A DNA stretch of 64,000 bases from Robiginitalea sp. Lineage in GTDB: Bacteria > Bacteroidota > Bacteroidia > Flavobacteriales > Flavobacteriaceae. Position numbers and translations under genes: made by a program. Positions 45,736 through 53,273 of the stretch are shown in pieces. Positions within the stretch are counted from its first letter, which is position 1; each line of letters starts with the position of its first letter. The stretch covers positions 88,924 to 152,923 of the forward strand of contig JAHEJJ010000004.1 in assembly GCA_024638915.1 (NCBI GenBank). Reading direction: 5' to 3'. Under the pieces are notes generated by a model. It was not told where the DNA came from, did not search any database, and saw only the letters and a list, made by a program, of their open reading frames with translations.

Positions 45736-46912
45736 ACCCTTTTTTCCTTTCACACAACACTTCATCGGCCATTAACAATACACTTAACAAGGCCGTTCTT
45801 TCTATTAATTGATCGGTGATAATATGTTCATGCAGTGCGTGTGCACCATCACCTGTAGTTCCCAGGCCATCCAGGGTTGCGGTATACAGACTGGTGGTAT
45901 TGCCATCCGAACCTCCACCCGCAGAAGCATCATCGAGCTGCAGTCCTAAAAGTCGGGCCTGTTCTTGTGCCGCTTTCCACAGCGCCATATTTCTGGCAGT
46001 ACGTTCCATTGGGGGCCTTCCGATCCCACCCTCAATTCGAACCTCAACTTCTGGGGAGCTGGGTTTCAGATCAAGGATCCGTTTGGTAACCTGCTCTCCA
46101 TCTGCTACGCTAGCAACACGCACATCAATCACAGCGCTGCTTTCCGGTGCCACGACATTGGGCGAAACACCACCTTGTATCATACCTACATTTATGGTGA
46201 TCCCCTGAACCGGATCGTTCATGGCATATAGTTGTTGAACAAGCCTGGAGAGCTCTACAATGGCATTTATACCGCTCTCAGGGTCAAGCCCGGCATGTGC
46301 CGCCTTACCCACTACCGTGATCGTAAACCTGCCAATCCCTTTACGTGAAGTTTTAAGTTTGCCTTTCGGACCGAGAGGGGGTTCCAGCACATACGCCCTG
46401 TCTGATATACGGGCTAGTCGTTCAATCATATGCTGTGATTCACCGCTCCCGATTTCTTCATCCGAATTGATCAGCAGCACTGGGGTAAGGGGCAAATCGA
46501 ATTGAAGTTTTTTTAGTGCTTTAAGCGCAAATAACATCTGTACGAGACCGGCTTTCATATCAAAGACCCCAGGCCCGGTCATTTTTCCATTCTGTTTCGC
46601 TATTGGCATCTTTTCGAGAGTATTCAACCCCCAGACCGTATCGCAATGTCCGAGTAGAAACTGCTTTTTTTTGTTCCTATCGCGATCGACAGGCCTGGCG
46701 TATAGAAAGCCCCCCGTATTTTTGCCTGAATAACGAAAAGCAAAGAATCCGAGCTGTTTCAAATGATCCGCCAATACTTCAATTATAGCATCCTGAGACG
46801 CTGCATCTTTAGAAGGAGATTCCAGGGCTACCAGTTGCATTAACAGTTCTTCCATAGATGACTGCTGTTCTTTCAGATATGCGAGTATGTAATGGGCCTG
46901 TGAAGCGTTCAT
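45725..46912 (-). CDS. M20-family metallopeptidase (carboxypeptidase G2 / deacylase type)
   Basis: 395-residue M20A enzyme with two metals. GHCDTVWG and GPGVFDMKAG carry the first ligands and the bridging Asp, and INSDEEIGS contains the catalytic Glu. The lid domain is present (GKAAHAGLDPESGINAI). No signal peptide, so cytosolic. It probably hydrolyses an N-acyl amino acid or C-terminal glutamate. It sits between the flavin-reductase-like gene (6 bases away) and the DUF1611 gene. Confidence 0.88.
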   Translation of the reverse strand: MNASQAHYILAYLKEQQSSMEELLMQLVALESPSKDAASQDAIIEVLADHLKQLGFFAFRYSGKNTGGFLYARPVDRDRNKKKQFLLGHCDTVWGLNTLEKMPIAKQNGKMTGPGVFDMKAGLVQMLFALKALKKLQFDLPLTPVLLINSDEEIGSGESQHMIERLARISDRAYVLEPPLGPKGKLKTSRKGIGRFTITVVGKAAHAGLDPESGINAIVELSRLVQQLYAMNDPVQGITINVGMIQGGVSPNVVAPESSAVIDVRVASVADGEQVTKRILDLKPSSPEVEVRIEGGIGRPPMERTARNMALWKAAQEQARLLGLQLDDASAGGGSDGNTTSLYTATLDGLGTTGDGAHALHEHIITDQLIERTALLSVLLMADEVLCERKKGYEK

Positions 46913-46917
46913 CGGTT

Positions 46918-47529
46918 TTATCTTTGAAAGTCTTTCGGAAAAGGGAATTTATAGGTCTCACTGATCGTTGCAAAACGACCATGAGCGATATAAGCCAGTA
47001 AGGGATGTTCGCGAATTTGCTGATTATCATCCTGGTCTGAGCTTCTCAAGTGGTCCTCATGAACCAGTACATGGCGTATATGTCCGGTGATCAGGCTATA
47101 ATCGTCAAATCCATCGATTATTTTAAATAGTTCGCATTCGAGATAGAGATAGGCGCCTTCTATCATCAGAACATCCATGCTAGTGGCTTTAACAGTTGGC
47201 AAGGCCGCCAAGACAGTTTCTGACTTTGATACCGACTCCTTTCTTGGTGTGGCACTCAGTGAAATACTAACCAATTGTTCAGGTGTGGGAAAGCTCACAC
47301 TAAAGACGCCTGTTTTCTTAATATTATCATAGGTACAGTGCCGGGGAGTACAGACAAAACCGAAATAATTCCCGAATCCCATCGGAGTAGCCATATGTTT
47401 GGGGGCCAAATCGTGTTCGCCATTCCCCTTGGAACCAATTACTACCAATGGGGCTACAGTATATACTCTGTCCCAAATCGGGATATGGGGATCAAGTGAA
47501 ATCAGATTTTTGGGTATATCAAATTCCAT
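46918..47529 (-). CDS. Flavin reductase-like FMN-binding split-barrel protein
   Basis: 203 residues. The split-barrel flavin-binding fold is seen in APLVVIGSKGNGEHDLAPKHMATPMGFGNYFGFVC and NIKKTGVFSVSFP. Such proteins reduce or bind FMN; the electron acceptor is unknown. It starts the operon flavin reductase-M20-DUF1611. A weak -7 box (minus TATTTTTA) lies about 27 bases before the ATG. Confidence 0.82.
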   Translation of the reverse strand: MEFDIPKNLISLDPHIPIWDRVYTVAPLVVIGSKGNGEHDLAPKHMATPMGFGNYFGFVCTPRHCTYDNIKKTGVFSVSFPTPEQLVSISLSATPRKESVSKSETVLAALPTVKATSMDVLMIEGAYLYLECELFKIIDGFDDYSLITGHIRHVLVHEDHLRSSDQDDNQQIREHPLLAYIAHGRFATISETYKFPFPKDFQR

Positions 47530-47645
47530 TTTCAGCTGTTTTGGGGATATGTTTAAAAATACGAACGCCCCAAAGCAATTGGAATGACCCTGATCAGTTA
47601 TAAAGAAGCTATCCAGGAGTGGTTGAAATGAACCGAAGCTAACCC

Positions 47646-47676
47646 AAAAAAAAACAGGAGGCCAACGGCCTCCTGT
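47646..47676 (-). terminator. Strong rho-independent terminator in the 47.5-48.3 kb gap
   Basis: On the minus strand, a perfect 10-bp stem ACAGGAGGCC / GGCCTCCTGT with a 3-base loop is followed by nine T. It lies 117 bases upstream of the flavin-reductase-like gene, so it ends something transcribed from the gap, not a known gene. Confidence 0.9.
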
Positions 47677-47811
47677 CTAAAATTCGAAGAAATCTCCTGA
47701 TCCATTAATCAATTCACTTAAAAATGAAACAAAAATGCTCACGGCTAAGCGCAGTGATTTCTTCTTACCGCAACTCGTTCTCTCACGACTATTTCGATGC
47801 GGTTTTAGCGT

Positions 47812-47845
47812 TAAAAAAGAGACCGGAACAGTAGCTGCTCCGGTC
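47812..47845 (-). terminator. Rho-independent terminator of the candidate small RNA
   Basis: On the minus strand GACCGGAGCAG pairs with CTGTTCCGGTC (11 bp including one G-U) around a 3-base loop, followed by TCTTTTTT. The wobble pair makes it a better hairpin on the minus than on the plus strand. Confidence 0.85.
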
Positions 47846-48034
47846 CCCAGAACATGCTAATTCTGCCAAATGACCTCGAAATGCAATTTCTCTTTTCCAG
47901 CCGATTGCTAAGCCGGATCATCATCTATTGCCGATGTCATCCTGCATGATTAACATCCTCTTGTAATTGTGGGTAATAGATCACCCCCATCTAATTCTCC
48001 CACACTATATTTTCAAAGAGCTATTTTAAGAATA
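47812..48034 (-). ncRNA. Candidate stress-induced small RNA (about 220 nt)
   Basis: A composite FNR-like/-7 promoter (48039-48082) fires on the minus strand into a stretch without a gene, and a strong terminator follows about 220 bases later. No convincing protein is encoded: the frames are 17 codons (47990-47938) and 37 codons (47924-47811), and the second runs through the terminator hairpin. The transcript would therefore be a small RNA controlled with the stress genes. If the terminator leaks, it would extend to the second terminator at 47646. Confidence 0.55.
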
Positions 48035-48038
48035 TGGC

Positions 48039-48082
48039 CAAAAATACAACCGACACAGATGTCAAAAAATGATTTTAATCAT
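48039..48082 (-). promoter_or_regulatory. Composite promoter 7: FNR-like site and -7 box facing the small RNA
   Basis: ATGAT-TTTA-ATCAT at 48069-48082; minus-strand TATTTTTG at 48046-48039 is an exact -7 box at 22 bases. On the plus strand no box lies at this distance, so the promoter points away from the site-2 protease gene. Confidence 0.75.
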
Positions 48083-48138
48083 GTTTGATAAAATTTTCCG
48101 GGGATTCGTCATCATCTATTTACAAAACCAAAACGGCG

Positions 48139-48181
48139 AGGCGATAAATAAGCACCCTACTTTTATAACATCGCCTTTTTT
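48139..48181 (+). terminator. Possible hairpin with T-tract upstream of the site-2 protease gene
   Basis: AGGCGAT (48139-48145) pairs with ATCGCCT (48170-48176) across a 24-base loop, followed by a T-run. The long loop makes it a weak candidate. The remaining gap bases 48083-48286 hold a -7-like TATCTTTT at 48185-48192 and nothing else recognised. Confidence 0.35.
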
Positions 48182-48286
48182 ACGTATCTTTTAATTGAAT
48201 AAAAAGTAGACCGCAGCACCAGAATAAAACAGGAAGTGCGCTTTGATGATGCACTTAATGACTGAGACTAATTCCATATAAACTAT

Positions 48287-49393
48287 ATGAAAGGCACCCT
48301 TAAACTAGGCAGAATCGCCGGTATAAGCATCGAAGTTCACTGGACCTTTAGCCTGCTGCTCATTTGGGTGGTATTCCTCGATATACAGAGAGGTGGAAAT
48401 CTTAGCAGTTCTCTTTTGAATATCGCCTTTATCCTGTTGCTATTTATTTGTGTTGTTTTACATGAGCTGGGACATGCTCTTACGGCCAGGAGGTTTAAAA
48501 TCAAAACCAAGGGCATCACATTATTGCCCATTGGGGGCGTAGCGTCTTTGGAAAAAATGCCCGAGAAACCCGGGCAGGAGTTGCTTGTAGCCCTCGCCGG
48601 ACCAGCTGTGAATGTTGTAATCGCGCTGTTTTTGCTCTTGTTAGTACCATGGCAGGAATATATCAATATGGATGCAGAAAGTCTCGAACAACTCCTGACC
48701 ACTCCCAGCATAAGTACAATATCATTTTTCTTGCTTGTTGCAAATATCATGCTTGTAGGCTTTAATATGATACCCGCTTTTCCCATGGATGGTGGACGGG
48801 TATTGAGGGCCTTATTGGCGTTTGGCATGGATCGCAGAAAAGCAACCGAGATTGCGGCATCACTTGGGCAGCTGATGGCGGTTATTTTCTTTGTATTAGG
48901 CCTCTTATATAATCCGTTTTTGGTTTTGATCGCCTTATTTATCTTTATAGGTGCCTATGGGGAAAATAAAATGGTAAAGCAGACTTCACTGGTTGCAGGC
49001 CATCTAGTACACGAAGCTACCCTCACCAATATTACCATATTACATCCCGGCACATTGCTTACCGATATCATTGACATATTGATCGCCGGGACTGAAAAAG
49101 ACTTTATAGTGATGGAAGGCGATGAAATCAAAGGACTGCTATACCACAAAGTTATTCTTCAAAATGCAAAAAATACCCATCTAACAGCAGGTGAGCTGAT
49201 GCATACCCAATTTGTAGCACTCCGTGATTCCAGCCCATTACAAGGATTTTTCGATTTAATGTCGAGTCAAAAAAATCTGTTCTTCCCCGTCATCGATCAA
49301 GATAACAAGGTCATTGGTGCGATAGATATGAGCAATGTGAGCGAATTTCTGGTTCTTAAGGCTGAAGGCGGCTCAGACCGGGCTCGAGCCTGA
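48287..49393 (+). CDS. Site-2 protease (M50) with C-terminal CBS-like region
   Basis: 368 residues. Intramembrane zinc protease: HELGH at 59-63 and the second motif NMIPAFPMDGG at 160-170 (Asp168) lie in predicted membrane segments. About six helices are followed by a C-terminal pair of degenerate CBS repeats (about 225-360), the Rip3/Rv2625c layout. Such proteases cut membrane-bound regulators. Its stop codon TGA lies inside the next FNR-like palindrome. In M. tuberculosis Rv2625c is a DosR target. Confidence 0.9.
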   Translation: MKGTLKLGRIAGISIEVHWTFSLLLIWVVFLDIQRGGNLSSSLLNIAFILLLFICVVLHELGHALTARRFKIKTKGITLLPIGGVASLEKMPEKPGQELLVALAGPAVNVVIALFLLLLVPWQEYINMDAESLEQLLTTPSISTISFFLLVANIMLVGFNMIPAFPMDGGRVLRALLAFGMDRRKATEIAASLGQLMAVIFFVLGLLYNPFLVLIALFIFIGAYGENKMVKQTSLVAGHLVHEATLTNITILHPGTLLTDIIDILIAGTEKDFIVMEGDEIKGLLYHKVILQNAKNTHLTAGELMHTQFVALRDSSPLQGFFDLMSSQKNLFFPVIDQDNKVIGAIDMSNVSEFLVLKAEGGSDRARA

Positions 49394-49433
49394 TCTGTGT
49401 CATTGGCCGCCTTGGGTAGTTTTGATACCTTGG
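49390..49433 (+). promoter_or_regulatory. Composite promoter 8: FNR-like site and -7-like box for the baeRF gene
   Basis: CTGAT-CTGT-GTCAT at 49390-49403 overlaps the stop codon of the site-2 protease gene. At 22 bases, TACCTTGG (49426-49433) is one mismatch from TAnnTTTG. An exact box TAGTTTTG at 49417-49424 is an alternative. The baeRF ATG is at 49448. Confidence 0.6.
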
Positions 49434-49447
49434 GTAAAACTTCAATT

Positions 49448-50617
49448 ATGAATACGGCAGAACTTCCCTTAGACTTTAGGCAATTAGAAAAACTGGCCAG
49501 AATACAACAACCGTATTCTGTTTCAATTTACCTGCCGATGTATAAGACAGGTAAGGAACAAAATGAGGGTCTTGGACCAGCACAGCTGAGATCAGCCCTG
49601 GACAAGGTTGAAAAGGAATTGATAGCCCAAGGGATGCTGCAGTCAGAACTAAAAGACTATGTGGGCCCTGTTAAAGATCTGATTACCGATCTGTCTTTCT
49701 GGCGAAATCCATCGGAAGGTGTTGCGATATTCCTGAATACAAAAATTGAAAGTTCGATCATTAAAATACCTTTTAAATTTAGCCCGACGGTATATGTTAG
49801 CAACCATTTCTATGTGGTACCCTTGTTGAGGTTATTTGAATTTGATAACAACGTTTTTCTTTTGCAACTTAGTCAGGATTACGTAAAACTAACCCGGGCA
49901 GATAAATACGGTTTAGAGGAACTTAACCTCTCTGAATTTATGCCGGCACAATTGGAAGAATCCGTAGGTTTTGATTATAAACAGAGAATGCTCCAATTCC
50001 GGACAGGCCATGCGCTTCATGGAGCTGGATCCTTTCATGGACATGGGGAAGGCAAGGATGATGACCAGAAAGAGATCCTGTCTTTTTTCAGAGAAATAGA
50101 TAAGAGCATTAAAAAAGTGTTGAAACCAGGTACTGATCCATTGATCATTGCCTGTGTAGATGAACTCTTCCCCTTATACAAAAAGGTTAATACCTATTCG
50201 GATCTATATCCTAATCATATCAGTGGGGATCCGGAGTCTAAAACCAATCAACAGCTACAAGGAGAAATTCAGAAGTTGATCCATACCAGGAATACCATAT
50301 TCAAGCAGGAATTCCACGATCGGTACAGGGAACTTGTCCATACGCCCAAGACATCCCATCAAATCTCAGAGATTGTTCCGGCAGCGATAGAAGGAAGGGT
50401 CGACATTTTGTTCTTAAGTGAAGGAGATATGGTTTATGGCACCTATAATAAAAAGAATAAATGTGTGATTCTCGACACCGAAAAAACGCCCCACAATCGA
50501 TGTCTGATGAATCTTGCGGCCGTGCAAACGCTTTTGAAAGGGGGTAAAGTTATAAGCTTTTTCTCCGAGGAAATGCCTGTGCAAAATAGGCCGATAAATG
50601 CAATTTACAGGTATTAG
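49448..50617 (+). CDS. baeRF (family 3) release-factor-like protein
   Basis: 389 residues from the ATG at 49448. The start PYSVSIYLPMYKTGKEQNEG and the middle and C-terminal parts (VDELFPLYKKVN; GRVDILFLSEG) match bacterial archaeo-eukaryotic release-factor-like proteins of family 3, the group containing Rv2629. The catalytic GGQ of true release factors is absent, so a role in ribosome rescue or RNA binding under stress is only a guess. The TTG/GTG starts upstream are excluded by the promoter. Confidence 0.75.
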   Translation: MNTAELPLDFRQLEKLARIQQPYSVSIYLPMYKTGKEQNEGLGPAQLRSALDKVEKELIAQGMLQSELKDYVGPVKDLITDLSFWRNPSEGVAIFLNTKIESSIIKIPFKFSPTVYVSNHFYVVPLLRLFEFDNNVFLLQLSQDYVKLTRADKYGLEELNLSEFMPAQLEESVGFDYKQRMLQFRTGHALHGAGSFHGHGEGKDDDQKEILSFFREIDKSIKKVLKPGTDPLIIACVDELFPLYKKVNTYSDLYPNHISGDPESKTNQQLQGEIQKLIHTRNTIFKQEFHDRYRELVHTPKTSHQISEIVPAAIEGRVDILFLSEGDMVYGTYNKKNKCVILDTEKTPHNRCLMNLAAVQTLLKGGKVISFFSEEMPVQNRPINAIYRY

Positions 50618-50703
50618 ACCTGTTCAGATGTCGCTTTAATCTATCCGTTTCAGGAGTAGATAATGTATACAGTAAATTAGTATTAACTCATAAATTTAGC
50701 ATT

Positions 50704-50910
50704 ATGTCTGTTTTAAAAGTCATAGAAATACTGGGGAATTCACCAACTAGTTTTGAAGACGCCGTTCACAATGTGGTTAAGGAAGTATCAAAAACGGTAA
50801 AAGATATTAAGTCGGTCTATATTCAAGACATGCAGGTGACCGTGGAGAACAACCAAATCGCAGAGTATAGGGTTAACACCAAGGTGAGCTTTGGTGTAAA
50901 GGATAACTAA
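50704..50910 (+). CDS. Dodecin
   Basis: 68 residues, the size and pattern of dodecins (KVIEILGNSPTSFEDAVHNVVKEVSKTVKDIKS, then VTVENNQIAEYRVNTKVSFGV). Dodecins are dodecameric flavin-storage proteins in the cytosol. They bind FMN/riboflavin and protect against free flavin. Near flavin-using genes this may buffer flavin during stress. A near -7 box (TAAATTTA at 50691) lies five bases before the ATG. Confidence 0.92.
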   Translation: MSVLKVIEILGNSPTSFEDAVHNVVKEVSKTVKDIKSVYIQDMQVTVENNQIAEYRVNTKVSFGVKDN

Positions 50911-50950
50911 TAAGGGATGATTAGGTTGTCTCTCCAAAAGTTCTATTACC

Positions 50951-50973
50951 CTTCAAGAATCCGGGGCTTGAAG
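50951..50973. repeat. Small inverted repeat between dodecin and the methyltransferase gene
   Basis: CTTCAAG / CTTGAAG arms (7 bp) with a 9-base GC-rich loop. There is no T-tract, so it is not a clear terminator. Confidence 0.4.
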
Positions 50974-51000
50974 AGGAAACTTCTCATTGATGGTAAAATT

Positions 51001-51008
51001 TAAATTTG
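51001..51008 (+). promoter_or_regulatory. -7 element of the 51.0 kb methyltransferase gene
   Basis: TAAATTTG, an exact TAnnTTTG, 13 bases before the ATG at 51022. No FNR-like palindrome lies at the composite distance. Confidence 0.5.
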
Positions 51009-51021
51009 ACAAATCTGCATT

Positions 51022-51660
51022 ATGGCAACTACTAAAGTTTTTGATCGACATGTAATAGATTACGAAAAATGGTATGAAGATTATCCTGAGGTATATCAGT
51101 CCGAAATTCTGGCTCTTCGGGAGCAATTAGAAAAATTACCCGAAAACATCCAGGGAATAGAGGTAGGTCTGGGAACAGGAAGATTTGCCGGACCTTTAGG
51201 TATAAAGGAGGGTATTGAACCTTCCGAAACAATGGCCGCTGTGGCCAGGGATCGTGGGATCGAGGTGATGAAGGCCGTTGGAGAACGGTTACCTTATGGT
51301 GATCTACAATTTGATTTCGTCCTCTATGTTACCATTTGTTATCTGCAAAGTGTAAAGGCCTCACTTAAAGAGGCATATCGCGTGTTGAAAAAAGGCGGAG
51401 CTCTGATCCTGGGATTTTTGGACAAAAATGCCCCGATAGCCAAGGAATACAAAGAGAGGGGCAGCCATAGTAAATTCTTCGCCAATGCCCAATTTTATAC
51501 CCCTGAATATGTCGAGAAATTATTAGGACAAAGCGGCTTTAGAAAAGTAGAATTTAACCAGACATTGTTCGGCAAGTTGAAAGAAATAAACCAGGTACAA
51601 ACCACTAAGGATGGATTCGGCGAAGGATCTTTTGTTGTCGCGACGGCTTGGAAAAGATGA
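51022..51660 (+). CDS. Class I SAM-dependent methyltransferase
   Basis: 212 residues. Motif I is GIEVGLGTGRFAGPLG at about 45-60, followed by GIEPSETMAAVARDRGIEVMKAVGERLPYGDLQFDFVLYV, the usual UbiE/Methyltransf_11 order. The acceptor is unknown. Its stop overlaps the start codon of the archease remnant (ATGA), showing that it once led a methyltransferase-archease-rtcB operon. Confidence 0.85.
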   Translation: MATTKVFDRHVIDYEKWYEDYPEVYQSEILALREQLEKLPENIQGIEVGLGTGRFAGPLGIKEGIEPSETMAAVARDRGIEVMKAVGERLPYGDLQFDFVLYVTICYLQSVKASLKEAYRVLKKGGALILGFLDKNAPIAKEYKERGSHSKFFANAQFYTPEYVEKLLGQSGFRKVEFNQTLFGKLKEINQVQTTKDGFGEGSFVVATAWKR

Positions 51661-51850
51661 AGTATGAATTTCTTCAGCATACGGTCGATATTCGGATGAG
51701 AATTGAAGCCGAGGACCATAAAAGCATGGAATTGCCCAGGAGGTTCCAACTGCCTATAAAGATGTGAATGAGGTGGTCGATGTGGTAGAGCGATCCGGGC
51801 TTGTCAAAAAGGTGGCCAAACTCAGACCTATTGCCGATATCAATGGTTAA
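51657..51850 (+). pseudogene. Deletion scar joining the start of archease to the end of rtcB
   Basis: The ATG at 51657 overlaps the methyltransferase stop and opens MKYEFLQHTVDIRM, the typical archease N-terminus, for about 20 codons. A different frame, open from 51722, encodes HGIAQEVPTAYKDVNE and continues to VAKLRPIADING followed by TAA at 51848, the typical RtcB C-terminus. Everything between (most of archease and nearly all of rtcB, which normally form an operon in this order) is missing. The junction lies near 51717-51725. The mixed product would be only 36 residues and is not expected to function. Confidence 0.75.
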
Positions 51851-52473
51851 TGACTATTGATCGATTTTAGGATGTTTATGGCCTCTTCATCTGAAAGTTG
51901 ACGGAATTCTTTATAAAATTGACCAACTGCATAAAAATTATGAGGTGAATGCAGGCATACCACTTGATCTACAAAAGGTGAATTTTCCAGTTTTAAGACT
52001 GCGGATTTTGGCGCTACCGGGATGGCGACTATAATCTTTGCCGGATGCTGCGCCTTTGCCAGTTCGACGGTTGCCATTACCGTATTTCCTGTTGCTATTC
52101 CATCATCGATGATGATCACGATTTTATTTTCCAGGCTCCGAGGTGACCTATTCTTATAATACTGATCGAATCTGGTCTTGAGGATTTGCCGTATTCGTTT
52201 CGTCTCCGCCTCGATGTACCCTTCCGAAATTCCGTGAGCGTCACTTAATACTACATTATTCAGGCTTACAGCACCTATAGCATATTCCTTATTCATCGGA
52301 TGGCCCAGTTTCTTGGACAGCGCCACATCGAGGGGAACATTTAAAGATTTTGCCACTAATGCAGCAACTGGTAATCCTCCTCTGGGAATAGCCAAAATTA
52401 CTGCCTGGCTATTGGCAAAGTGTTGAAGTGCATCACTCAATTGAATCCCAGCCTGGGTCCTGTTTTCAAACAT
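51847..52473 (-). CDS. Phosphoribosyltransferase-domain protein
   Basis: 208 residues. The PRPP-binding motif VIIIDDGIATGNT at about 113-125 is intact, and the N-terminal part has the flavobacterial/mycobacterial PRT-stress form (AVILAIPRGGLPVAALVAKSLNVP). It is not a classical purine or pyrimidine enzyme. The alpha/beta hydrolase gene precedes it by 10 bases; in M. tuberculosis Rv0571c the same two domains are fused and under DosR control. Its stop overlaps the rtcB remnant stop. Confidence 0.85.
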   Translation of the reverse strand: MFENRTQAGIQLSDALQHFANSQAVILAIPRGGLPVAALVAKSLNVPLDVALSKKLGHPMNKEYAIGAVSLNNVVLSDAHGISEGYIEAETKRIRQILKTRFDQYYKNRSPRSLENKIVIIIDDGIATGNTVMATVELAKAQHPAKIIVAIPVAPKSAVLKLENSPFVDQVVCLHSPHNFYAVGQFYKEFRQLSDEEAINILKSINSH

Positions 52474-52483
52474 ATAATAATCT

Positions 52484-53125
52484 TTAAAACCATTTTTTAA
52501 ACCATTTGGCAGAATGGTTCGCTACTTCCAACAATTTGCCCGGCTCTTCAAACAAGTGTGAGGCGTTCGGTATTATCGTCAATTTCTTTTCACATTCCAT
52601 GCGTGCAAATGCCTCCTTATTGAGTTCAATCACATGTAAATCGTTCCCTCCTACAAGTAACAGTGTAGGTGATACTACATTGGATAATTGTTTCATGGCC
52701 AAATCGGGTCTGCCTCCCCTGGATACCACCGCTCTGATGGTATCCCCCAGGTAGGCTGCAGCATTTAAGGCCGAAGCAGCACCTGTGCTAGCCCCGAAAT
52801 AACCAAAATTTAGATGCCGTATTCGTACATTCTGCTCTAACCAATGGGTGACCGATATTAGACGACTGGTAAGCAATTGAATGTCAAATCTGTTTTCGTA
52901 AAGAAGGTCTTCTTCGGGTGTCAGCAAATCGAAGAGCATAGTGGCCAGACCTTCGCGCTGTAGAACTTGGGCGACCGATTTATTTCTTGTACTCATTCTG
53001 CTACTCCCACTTCCATGGGAAAAGATAACCAGCCCAATGACGGGATCGGGTATAAAAAGATCTCCTCTCAATGTCACATCGTCAAGAGGGATTAACATAT
53101 TTGTAGTATTCGCAATTATTTCCAT
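52484..53125 (-). CDS. Alpha/beta hydrolase (dienelactone hydrolase-like)
   Basis: 213 residues. The oxyanion region SHGSGSSRMS is near 34-43, the nucleophile elbow GASTG lies in FGYFGASTGAASALN, and the catalytic His is in PNASHLFEEPG close to the C-terminus. The acid is probably in VGGNDLHV. Substrate unknown. It forms a two-gene operon with the phosphoribosyltransferase. A near -7 box (minus TAAGGTTG, 53192-53185) lies upstream. Confidence 0.85.
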   Translation of the reverse strand: MEIIANTTNMLIPLDDVTLRGDLFIPDPVIGLVIFSHGSGSSRMSTRNKSVAQVLQREGLATMLFDLLTPEEDLLYENRFDIQLLTSRLISVTHWLEQNVRIRHLNFGYFGASTGAASALNAAAYLGDTIRAVVSRGGRPDLAMKQLSNVVSPTLLLVGGNDLHVIELNKEAFARMECEKKLTIIPNASHLFEEPGKLLEVANHSAKWFKKWF

Positions 53126-53254
53126 GTTGCATTATGACTTAAATTTCCATTTCAGGTGATGTTCCCAGAACGGAATTCCAACAACAACCTTAGCATCAAT
53201 GATGATGAAAATCGAGATCAAGAATTCAGGAAACCGAAATACCAGCCTCTGAAA

Positions 53255-53268
53255 TGATCTTGGTCAGA
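53255..53268. promoter_or_regulatory. FNR-like palindrome upstream of the hydrolase/PRT operon
   Basis: ATGAT-CTTG-GTCAG. No -7 box lies at the composite distance. The near -7 box at 53185-53192 is 40 bp further than in the composite promoters, which would put the site near -81.5, a class I position. Binding here is less sure. Confidence 0.4.
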
Positions 53269-53273
53269 AGGTT

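Noticed and set aside
47811..47924. 37-codon frame inside the candidate small RNA
   Set aside because: It reads through the terminator hairpin and T-tract, and no ribosome-binding signal or family likeness is seen.
49448..50617. True peptide-release factor
   Set aside because: The catalytic GGQ motif was not found; only the general fold of the baeRF family is supported.
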